Assembly (NCBI RefSeq): GCF_000931935.2
Contig: NZ_AZAC01000001.1
Coordinates: 248,001 to 312,000 of the forward strand
Length of the DNA stretch: 64,000 nucleotides
Source: Dethiosulfatarculus sandiegensis
GTDB taxonomy: Bacteria > Desulfobacterota > Desulfarculia > Desulfarculales > Desulfarculaceae
Reading direction: 5' to 3'
How positions within the stretch are numbered: position 1 is the first letter of the stretch; each line of letters opens with the position of its first letter. The translations under genes and the position numbers were made by a program. A model generated the notes under the pieces. It was not told where the DNA came from and ran no database searches. It was given only the letters and a program-made list of their open reading frames with translations. Below are positions 8,956 to 16,320 of the stretch, in pieces.

Positions 8956-8990
8956 GAAGCAGAGTGCTTTTTTACAAGGCACTCTGCTTC
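8956..8990. terminator. bidirectional terminator hairpin
   Basis: Perfect 12-bp stem (GAAGCAGAGTGC / GCACTCTGCTTC) with an 11-base loop, between two convergent genes. It lies 33 bases after the plus-strand stop and 48 bases past the stop of the minus-strand TPR-CHAT gene, so it could serve both. Confidence 0.65.
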
Positions 8991-9037
8991 ATGTTTGATT
9001 TATTTGGCGGTAACTTTATTCCGGGTAAGTGGTTTTT

Positions 9038-12000
9038 TTACCTCCCAAATATCGCTGGGACAGCCCAGAAGAACGGATGGGTGGGAGTTTGTGTGTAATT
9101 TTTAGGCAGCGGTGGTTTTTGCAGGTAATCGAGCTGGGCTTTCTGTAGGGATTTTGCCGGAGACATACTGGCCAGGTTAACGAAAAATTCTCCTACAATA
9201 AATCCGACAGCCTGGTCGTCCGCAAACCATAATGTGCCGAGCACACTTTTGAAATTCCGGCGCATAAAGGTGTCAGCCAGGCAAATCTGATCAACTCCCG
9301 GAGTCCATCCGGCATCGACCAATTCTTGGTTTAGTTCTTTATTTTCCAGCTCTTTGCGTAAAGAGGCCTTTACCTTTGGTGAATATGTGACTGCGGTATT
9401 GCAAGCGGACAGAACCGCTACTTTGGCATTGGCAAAAGGTTGATCCGGCATTTCCATGATGTCTTTAAGAGTCAGCACTCCGTCATGCTTTTCCCGACCT
9501 GAGTAAGACATGTAAAGAAAGCCCAGGAGTGGAGATTTTGTAGGGAAGGTTTTTTTGCAAAAGTTTAAAAATGGTTCAAATTTTTTTCTTCTTTTAGAGT
9601 ACTTATCTTTTTTCTTCCCTGTCAGGTTAGGATCATCCAGAATACTGGTCCACTTTTTATATGCTTTGTTGATTTTGCGTCTGTCTTGTAGTAACTCGGC
9701 ATAAGGCACTCCGTGGGTGGCAAAATAAAAAACTTCAAAAGGTTTTTGTGAAACCAATTCACGCCAGGCATCTTCTGTTGCCTCGGCTCTCAATAAAATC
9801 GAAGGCTGCTTGAGGTTATTTGATTTTGCTGTCGCTGCCATCCTTTTGATTTCAGCCTCGGTTCCCGGCAACGGGGGCAATGCGGCCTTCAGATCTTTGT
9901 GGTCGGGGTTGCCCAGAGCTACAATTTGCATATCAGTAGAGAGGCCCTGGCTGCTCTCTTGGCTCTTGAAGACTTGTTCAAAGTAGGACAGCCTCACATA
10001 AGAAATAGTTTTATCCTGCACCAGGTATTTGGGGAATGCCTTGTCTTTAAGGTCAGATACCAGGGCAGCATAGGGTACATAACTTAAATACTTGCTGGTT
10101 ACGATCAGTAAATGATTTTTGCCTGCCAGTTTGGCCTCAAAAGGCTTGATCAGAATTCCATAAAGGCGAGCAAGAACTTGGTTGCATTGAATCAAGTCCT
10201 CTTGTTCGCTTCTTTTGCTTTTTTGATGCCCAAAAAGCTCAATTTGTTCCCAAATGAAATCATCCCTGATCAGGGAGGCCAATTGCCGGTAGCTTATCGG
10301 CACCCTTTTAATCTCAACTCCATCCTTTGTGAGGCAGAGAATGTTCAAGCAATCCGAAAGGGGGAAGTATTGCAGTAATGCCTGATCAGGACCCAGCTTG
10401 GCCTGGATTTTTGTGATATCCAGACGTGAGTTGCTGTCAAACATCGCCGCATCATTTGGGTATTTCGCTTTCCATTGCTTCAGAAGATCTTTATATGATG
10501 CCGCCAGGTTATCAGAAGCCAGTTCGAGTTTCTTTGCCTCCTCGAACAGCTCCGGATCGGCCTTTGAATTGTTTTTTTCCTGCTTGGCTATGCGGCTGGA
10601 AAGGCTGGACCGGTTTTGCCCCAACTTTTTCTGTTGAGCAATAAGGGTTTTTAGTTTTTTATAAAGGTCGTTTTTTTTCTGATCTTCAAATTCAGGCAAA
10701 GCGGTTTGAGCGGCGTTTTTAATCACCTCGTTTTTATAAATTTCCTGAAAATTGAATAAGGCTGTCAGGTAGGCCGGTTTGTTTTCCTTTTGAACCAACT
10801 CGGATGCCACCTCAATCGCCTCGGTAAAGAGGTCTTCCTTATCTTTCAGATAGTCTCCCATTAATTCGGAATCGTTTCCCGCAGCACTGATTTGCATGAC
10901 CGTTTCAATGGCCGCCTGGTAATGTTTGAGAGCTTTTTTAAGGTTTCCTTTTTCTTTCTCGGCAAACCCCAGGCCTTGCTGAGCGCTCCAGAGCACCTCT
11001 TTTTTACCGGTCTTTTTTGCAAGCTCATATGCCTTTTCATATGGTTGCCGGGAGAGGTCCAGGGCTTTTTGTTTGCTTATGGACAGGAAGCGGGGTGGTT
11101 CGTCTTCAAATAAAAGGTCACGGGAAACACGTTCGGGATCAATGCCTGTTTTGTAGATGCGGGCAATCTGGTTCAGGGCCTCGGCCTGATAGGCAATAAT
11201 TTCAAGCTTGGTATAAAGGGCTAAAGCTTTTTGGTAGTGATCCAAAGCTCTGGGATAGTCCTTTTGGTGCAGCTCATACAACTTACCCAGACCCAAGTGT
11301 GAACTTGCCAGCCCTTCTTTAAAATCGGCCTTTTCATAAAGGTCAAGTGATTCTTCATAGTCCGCCTGGGCTTTTGGAAAATATCCCTGAATACGGTAAA
11401 TCAGCGCCCTGTTGCTCAGGGCTATGGCTTGGTCCTTTATGTTTTGTATTTCCTTTGCAATTTTAAGGGCCTGTTCAATGGAATCGATGGCTGTTTCGTA
11501 TTGGCCGGCGCTTTTGAAAACCAGACCTTTATTATTGTAATCTGCCCCCAGATTTCGTTTAAGGTTGGCCTGTCGGGCCTGGTCCATGGCTTTTTTAAAA
11601 TATTTCAGGGCTTTTTGATAATCGCCAAGCTCCCAGTAGGTGATACCCAGGTTTGAATTGGCTTCCAATATCGCGTGGTTGTTTTGGGCCTTCTGAGCAA
11701 GGGGCAAAGCCTTGTTCAGATGGTCAATTGCTTTTTCGTACTGACCAAGTTTATTAAAACAAAGCCCCAAGGAATTTAAAGCCATTGACTGGGTGCTCAG
11801 ATCTTGACCTTTTTGCAGATGCGATAGGGCTTTCTTATAGAAGATAATGCTTTGGTTGTACATTTCGCTTCTACGGTAGGCATCTGCGATTCTGAGCTCA
11901 ATCTCGGTCCTTTCCTTCTGCTTTAGTTTGTATTTTTGCTTAATGAGCTTTAATTGCTTAATGGAAGCTTTGTAATCCCCTTGAGCGTAGAAGGCCCCTG

Positions 12001-12340
12001 CAAGGTTACCGCGCAGTTTGATTGCGAATTCAGGGGACGGCTTTTTATGGATTTCAAGAGCCTTTTTAAAGGTGGACACTGCCCCCTCGTTGTTTCCCAA
12101 CCTGATTTGCATTGCCCCGATGTTGGATAAAACCTTTTGGGCCGCGGCAGGGTTTTTAGCTTTGATCAAAAGATCAACCACAATTTGGAAATGTTCGATC
12201 GCCTGTTTGAGCTTGCCTTGCTTGTAAAAAGTCTGGCCTTTTTGAAAATGAGTTTTAAGGTCGGCGGCGCATACTGACGTACAAAAAATTAACCCGGCAA
12301 TCAGGGCAATACCAAGAGATAGGATCTTACTTTTTTGCAT
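9038..12340 (-). CDS. Exported TPR-CHAT protein (caspase/separase-like protease)
   Basis: 1100 residues. A Sec signal peptide (ILSLGIALIAGLIFCTSVCAA) predicts a periplasmic location, unlike cytoplasmic TPR-CHAT proteins of CRISPR systems. Residues ~30-400 and ~425-490 are tandem tetratricopeptide repeats (for example QALSLGLCFNKLGQYEKAIDHL-type units). A Lys/Glu-rich coiled coil follows at ~560-640. The C-terminal ~350 residues are a CHAT domain with the catalytic dyad: His876 in FYFATHG and Cys980 in VLSACNTA, both intact. The domain ends with HPFFWAVPAIFG, typical of CHAT. An insert between TPR blocks carries RVSRDLLFED (residues 404-413), a motif shared with the DUF4384 protein upstream. 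The TPR part probably recognises a partner; proteolysis is inferred from the family. Confidence 0.9.
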   Translation of the reverse strand: MQKSKILSLGIALIAGLIFCTSVCAADLKTHFQKGQTFYKQGKLKQAIEHFQIVVDLLIKAKNPAAAQKVLSNIGAMQIRLGNNEGAVSTFKKALEIHKKPSPEFAIKLRGNLAGAFYAQGDYKASIKQLKLIKQKYKLKQKERTEIELRIADAYRRSEMYNQSIIFYKKALSHLQKGQDLSTQSMALNSLGLCFNKLGQYEKAIDHLNKALPLAQKAQNNHAILEANSNLGITYWELGDYQKALKYFKKAMDQARQANLKRNLGADYNNKGLVFKSAGQYETAIDSIEQALKIAKEIQNIKDQAIALSNRALIYRIQGYFPKAQADYEESLDLYEKADFKEGLASSHLGLGKLYELHQKDYPRALDHYQKALALYTKLEIIAYQAEALNQIARIYKTGIDPERVSRDLLFEDEPPRFLSISKQKALDLSRQPYEKAYELAKKTGKKEVLWSAQQGLGFAEKEKGNLKKALKHYQAAIETVMQISAAGNDSELMGDYLKDKEDLFTEAIEVASELVQKENKPAYLTALFNFQEIYKNEVIKNAAQTALPEFEDQKKNDLYKKLKTLIAQQKKLGQNRSSLSSRIAKQEKNNSKADPELFEEAKKLELASDNLAASYKDLLKQWKAKYPNDAAMFDSNSRLDITKIQAKLGPDQALLQYFPLSDCLNILCLTKDGVEIKRVPISYRQLASLIRDDFIWEQIELFGHQKSKRSEQEDLIQCNQVLARLYGILIKPFEAKLAGKNHLLIVTSKYLSYVPYAALVSDLKDKAFPKYLVQDKTISYVRLSYFEQVFKSQESSQGLSTDMQIVALGNPDHKDLKAALPPLPGTEAEIKRMAATAKSNNLKQPSILLRAEATEDAWRELVSQKPFEVFYFATHGVPYAELLQDRRKINKAYKKWTSILDDPNLTGKKKDKYSKRRKKFEPFLNFCKKTFPTKSPLLGFLYMSYSGREKHDGVLTLKDIMEMPDQPFANAKVAVLSACNTAVTYSPKVKASLRKELENKELNQELVDAGWTPGVDQICLADTFMRRNFKSVLGTLWFADDQAVGFIVGEFFVNLASMSPAKSLQKAQLDYLQKPPLPKNYTQTPTHPFFWAVPAIFGR

Positions 12341-12402
12341 CCTGAACCCTCTTCAATCAGGTAGGAAGTTTGCGAAATGTTTTGATAGGAATTTAAGGGA
12401 TG

Positions 12403-12430
12403 TTGGCGGGAGAGGAATCTCTCCCGCCAA
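12403..12430 (-). terminator. perfect 12-bp hairpin between the coiled-coil gene and the TPR-CHAT gene
   Basis: TTGGCGGGAGAG / CTCTCCCGCCAA with a GAAT loop, 35 bases after the stop of the 286-residue protein gene and 62 bases before the TPR-CHAT start. There is no long T-run on the minus strand, so it may only partly stop transcription or set different expression levels for the two genes. Confidence 0.5.
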
Positions 12431-12464
12431 GTGCTTATAAAGTCAAGGAACATTTATCCGAGAA

Positions 12465-13325
12465 TTATTCACCGCTAAGTGTCTCGGCGTCTTGCATGAG
12501 CCCCTTGGCATTACCCACCATGGATTTACTCACAGCGAGCAAGGTTTTGGTAGTATTGAGTAATTTGGTTCCACCACCGCTGGCCATGTCCTTAGCTGCG
12601 GAAAGGAACCCTCCCACACCGCCACTGGTTGCCTTTTCTGTAGTTTTTTTGACTTCCTGCAGTAAGGCGGCCACATTGGCGGAAAACGCCACGAACTGGT
12701 TGATGGTGGAAGAAACTTTGGGAATTACACTGGACTGAATCTTTTTCCTGTCTTCAACTGACAAACTCTTGGACTGTTTGGCTTCTTGAGCATATTCGCG
12801 CCTGGCTTGGCTGAGTTCTTCCTGCGCGGTCTGCATTTCGTTCAGCTTGTCCGAGTCTGCTTCGCTCACTACAACCTGAGCACTTTTTTTTCTGGAATCG
12901 GCCAGTTTGTGAGCGAGTTTCGCCCTGGATTTGCAGTTGCATTTCTCCCACATGACAGCATATTGCTTTTGAAGTTTGTAGTACTCTTCGGCCAAGCCAA
13001 TTACCTGGTCTTTAAAATCTTCGCCGCAGGCCCCCGGCTCGGGTGAGGTCTTGACCAGCTCTTTGTATTTTTTGTCTTTCTCCTCAATCTGTTTGCGTAG
13101 TGTTTTTTCTTTTTGCCAATCGCAAGGCGGTGGGGTGGGTCCACTGGGTTTTTTTAAAATTGCCAGGGACAATTCTTCCATTTCCGCAGAGTTTTTACCC
13201 GAATCCTGAGCCAGGGCATTGGCTTGTCCGGATAATTCAGCTGTTGCCCAGACAATGCCGCCTAGTAATAAAAGTGAGATAAAGGCAATCCAAAACCACT
13301 TGCGACTGTGACGTGTGTGGCTCAT
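12465..13325 (-). CDS. Membrane-anchored periplasmic coiled-coil protein, unknown function
   Basis: 286 residues. A basic N-terminus (SHTRHSRK) and one hydrophobic stretch (WFWIAFISLLLLGGIVWATAEL) act as a signal anchor or signal peptide. The rest is mostly helical and charged, with long Lys/Glu/Gln stretches suggesting coiled coil at ~75-215. It has four cysteines: Cys68, Cys99, and the pair in EKCNCKS. The C-terminal ~60 residues are Gly/Ala/Ser-rich (SGGVGGFLSAAKDMASGGG), suggesting a flexible or membrane-associated tail. Start ATG at 13325 has GGGGGG upstream. It lies between the DUF4384 gene and the TPR-CHAT gene on the same strand, so it probably belongs to one functional unit. I do not recognise a family. 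Confidence 0.7.
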   Translation of the reverse strand: MSHTRHSRKWFWIAFISLLLLGGIVWATAELSGQANALAQDSGKNSAEMEELSLAILKKPSGPTPPPCDWQKEKTLRKQIEEKDKKYKELVKTSPEPGACGEDFKDQVIGLAEEYYKLQKQYAVMWEKCNCKSRAKLAHKLADSRKKSAQVVVSEADSDKLNEMQTAQEELSQARREYAQEAKQSKSLSVEDRKKIQSSVIPKVSSTINQFVAFSANVAALLQEVKKTTEKATSGGVGGFLSAAKDMASGGGTKLLNTTKTLLAVSKSMVGNAKGLMQDAETLSGE

Positions 13326-13415
13326 CAGTTAATCCCCCCGATAACAGCTAAATAACTATCATCCGCTTGATATGAAAAAAAATGATTTGTGATGTAACTT
13401 TGTTTTGTAGTTTGG

Positions 13416-14111
13416 TTAGTTGTGGTCCAAGGCATAGTAAACCACCAGAACGTCATCCGGAGATGAGCTAGCCTGGGAAGAAGTTTTAATTCCGCTTTGA
13501 GTGTCTTCTTCCTCTTCAAAGACCAGATCTCTGGAGGTTCTTCTGGATTCATTGTTTTCCTGGATGCCGTTGAGGTCGGCGGCGCAGTTTCTGACCTGTC
13601 CTTTGTTTTCCGTAGCCTCCAGAGAAGCTTCATCCAGCTCCGGGACCCTTTCTTTAGTCAAGAAGACCAGGACCTCTTCCTTACCGGGATTGTTATCGAA
13701 TTTAAATGAACCCTTAACAGGTATTGTGCAGACCTGGTTTTTTTTAATCAGGTTGTCCCTGCCGGTCAGTTTATTGGGGAACAGCATGTAAAGGCTGCCG
13801 GAACTGCCTTTTAAAAACCAGTAGGCATAGCAATCTGTATTCACTGTATATTTGAATTTAACCTTGTCACCCGACCGGAAGGCGTGATTAGGCAATACAG
13901 TTGATTTATGGCCGTTGCGTACAAGTTCAACCGCTGTCTTCATGGAGACCACGATTGCGTTACCGCTGGAATCGACCTTTGCGGCGACCGCGGGCCTTTC
14001 ATCGTCTTCAAAAACCAAATCACGGTTGGTGCGTTTGGCGTCGGCAACCGCTGCGGTTAAGGTAAAAACGCAGGCTAAGGTGAGAAATGATAAGAACTTG
14101 CCGTGCTTCAT
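13416..14111 (-). CDS. Exported DUF4384-domain protein with a duplicated RDLVFE motif
   Basis: 231 residues with AAGGAG before ATG at 14111. The signal peptide (FLSFLTLACVFTLTAAVADA) is followed at once by KRTNRDLVFEDDERP (motif at residues 27-36). The centre, ~55-152, matches DUF4384: FRSGDKVKFKYTVNTDCYAYW, then SLYMLFPN, a NLIKKNQ turn, IPVKGSFKFDNNPGKEEVLVFL. The C-terminus repeats the motif as RRTSRDLVFEEEED (191-200), then a Ser-rich tail. DUF4384 is commonly found with kinases, caspase-like and CsgG-type proteins; its function is unknown. The motif also occurs in the TPR-CHAT protein two genes downstream, suggesting the two interact or that this protein is processed by it. That role is inference. 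Confidence 0.85.
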   Translation of the reverse strand: MKHGKFLSFLTLACVFTLTAAVADAKRTNRDLVFEDDERPAVAAKVDSSGNAIVVSMKTAVELVRNGHKSTVLPNHAFRSGDKVKFKYTVNTDCYAYWFLKGSSGSLYMLFPNKLTGRDNLIKKNQVCTIPVKGSFKFDNNPGKEEVLVFLTKERVPELDEASLEATENKGQVRNCAADLNGIQENNESRRTSRDLVFEEEEDTQSGIKTSSQASSSPDDVLVVYYALDHN

Positions 14112-14515
14112 AAATCACTCCTTGATAAGGTGCTAGTGTTAAAGATTACACTACTTATTAATGGTTGATTGAGCTTTGTTTATATAAGACGTCCGGATGA
14201 TAAAATTTATTACGATTCTATATTTATTGTTAATCAAGTCAAGGTGGAAAGATGGACAGAGCTTAAGAAAGTTATTAATATTAGAAGGATTAATGTGTTT
14301 GATTTGTGTAACTATTGTAAATAATTATCTGAAAGAGTAACGCGCGTTAAAATTATCAGTTAATTGAAAAAAACCGGCTTCTTTAATTATAACTACTATG
14401 TGATTTTATCGTTATTGGACAGATTGACTTTTAAGTACACTAGCTTTGAGAAATCATAAGTAATTCTATATTCTGTGGATTATCCATAGGGCTAATTGAA
14501 GGAATGTAGTTTTTT

Positions 14516-14633
14516 GAATGATTGTTGGCGTGTTGTTGTGGCTTGGAGATGGCCTTTTGATAAAGGCCGGATAATTGTTTAAATTTAAGTTATGCTTTAG
14601 CTACAATAAGATGATTAATAGTATAAGAAATTT
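14516..14633. repeat. 118-bp noncoding element, copy 2 (copy 1 at 7768-7884)
   Basis: It begins GAATGATTGTTGGCGTGTTG and ends with AATAGTATAAGAAATTT, matching copy 1 in order and spacing, with a GGCCTTTTGATAAAGGCC stem-loop in the middle. It lies between the DUF4384 gene and the 14689 gene. The remainder of 14112-14688 is AT-rich and shows no gene. Confidence 0.5.
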
Positions 14634-14688
14634 GCAAATAATAAATTAAATTTATAATCACAAACTCGCCGGTTAAACTGGGTTAATT

Positions 14689-15426
14689 TTAAATTCGCCC
14701 GCTTGTATTTATTTCTTCCAGCTTGTGAATATCTTGATTGATAATATCCATATCTTTTTCCATGCTATTGATTTTACTTAAATATTGACTAAGTTCCTGT
14801 TTGGTTGCCTGGATTTTATCGTAAAAAGACTGACGGTAATTTTCTGCTTCTTCTTTGGTTTTGAATTTGCATGTGCCGCAAATGAACACAACCCCTGAGC
14901 CCAAAAGTTTGTTTTTTTCTTCTATTTCCTGGTTTTGTTTGAATAATTCAATTTCTGCAGCTAAGCGCGACTCAAGTTGCTCCTGTTCAGATCTTTTCTT
15001 TTCCAGATCATGTTCCGCATTTGTCAGCTTGGCATTCAAACTCTTTAATTTCACCCTCGCATCATATTCTTCTGTAGTAATTTCCTCTACATTTTGAGCG
15101 ACAATCAAAATAGCGCTTGTGGGCGAAAAACCAAAGCCATGGCCGAACCCCCAAGAGTATCCGGTCTCCTCTTTCATGTAACTATCAGTTTTGGCAAAGG
15201 TTTTTCCAAATCCCTCTTGTAAGGGTATTATCGCTTTAATCTCCATTCCTTTTTCGTTAATTTCCTTAGTCAATGCATCCATTTTTATGGCCAACTCTTC
15301 ATAATCAGGGACTATGGAATAGATGTTTTCTATGCCCCGTGAGTATTTTATGGAATGATTTATTGAAGATAAATCCTGTTTTTGAATTTCTATTATATTG
15401 TATTGGGTCTCTATCCATTTTTTCAT
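14689..15426 (-). CDS. Coiled-coil protein with a CxxC knuckle, unknown function
   Basis: About 245 residues, no signal peptide. ATG at 15426 is preferred to a TTG two codons earlier, with AGAGAG upstream. The N-terminal ~80 residues are helical. A short Gly/aromatic patch (GYSWGFGHGFGFSP) is followed by two long coiled-coil stretches: ~120-175 (Leu/Lys/Glu heptads such as LNAKLTNAEHDLEKKRSEQEQ) and ~200-240. Between them, CGTCKFKTKEEAENYRQSF contains one CxxC, too little for a full zinc finger by itself but able to form one as a dimer. I do not recognise a family. It is AT-rich and isolated by long gene-free stretches at the edge of the accessory island. Confidence 0.65.
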   Translation of the reverse strand: MKKWIETQYNIIEIQKQDLSSINHSIKYSRGIENIYSIVPDYEELAIKMDALTKEINEKGMEIKAIIPLQEGFGKTFAKTDSYMKEETGYSWGFGHGFGFSPTSAILIVAQNVEEITTEEYDARVKLKSLNAKLTNAEHDLEKKRSEQEQLESRLAAEIELFKQNQEIEEKNKLLGSGVVFICGTCKFKTKEEAENYRQSFYDKIQATKQELSQYLSKINSMEKDMDIINQDIHKLEEINTSGRI

Positions 15427-15963
15427 TTGCAACTCTCTGTTTAATAATTAAGGATTTTTAAAACTCTTTATCATGGATTATAATTTGATGCTTCACGTTT
15501 TGTTGCTTTAAAAGATATATCAGTAATTAATTCCGATAGCTTAAAGTTAGTTATTTGAAAAAGTACCTATTATGCTGAAGGATTAAGGTTAATTGTTCTC
15601 CCCTGACTTGTTGGTTTTTATTTTTTTTAATCCGCAAATTTTGTGCGAAGTTTTCATCATTCCTACTGAAATGATTTTAAAGAAGAGTTGTGTTTTCCGG
15701 GCCTTCCTTGATTAAACAGCGCACTATAAATCACGCCGGAGAAAAGGACACACTTGGGAGCACAGTTTATATTTTTTTGGGGAAAGGCCTTCAATGCAAA
15801 AAAAGTTGTTTCTGAATAGTTTTATGGATCAGTTGAGGCATTCGTGCAGAAAACGTAAAGGTTGTGTAATTAAAATAAACAGTTGGTATGGTTTGAGTGG
15901 TTAATAATCCACAATGACTCAAGTGGGCCGGAAGCACATCCCAGAATGACACTCCGCTAAATC

Positions 15964-16230
15964 ATGAGCTTAATATGCCTACAATTTAAAAGGGTTGGCA
16001 ACTCCACGTTTTTACAAAACCAACAAGATACTCGGTGCATTGAGTCACGGTGCATCGCTTTCAGTTGGCCGCTTGCCAAAACAGCGATTTATTTTATGCC
16101 GGATTACCGGTACCTTCCTATATGTCATATATGCAAAGGTAGAGTTGTTTCAGGCTGATCCTCAAAAATGGTTTAAGGAAAACTACATCAGAATTCGCCA
16201 CTAGATCATAAACAGTTGGCAAATCTGGGC
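15964..16230 (+). pseudogene. possible ISL3-like transposase N-terminal remnant
   Basis: In the gene-free stretch 15427-16320 one frame reads IYFMPDYRYLPICHICKGRV, resembling the N-terminal CxxC zinc-binding part of ISL3-type transposases (PxxCHxCG.. followed by a basic RxWxRDL segment). A frame change then gives QKWFKENYIRIRH. No complete transposase is left. The identification is weak. The rest of the stretch (15427-15960) is AT-rich with nothing recognised. Confidence 0.3.
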
Positions 16231-16320
16231 CTATTAAGACCAATACACAGGAATCTTGGTTTTTATTTGCAAACAGCTCTTGGGCAGATCCAGCAGGACA
16301 AGGAAAAAAGGAATATCCTC

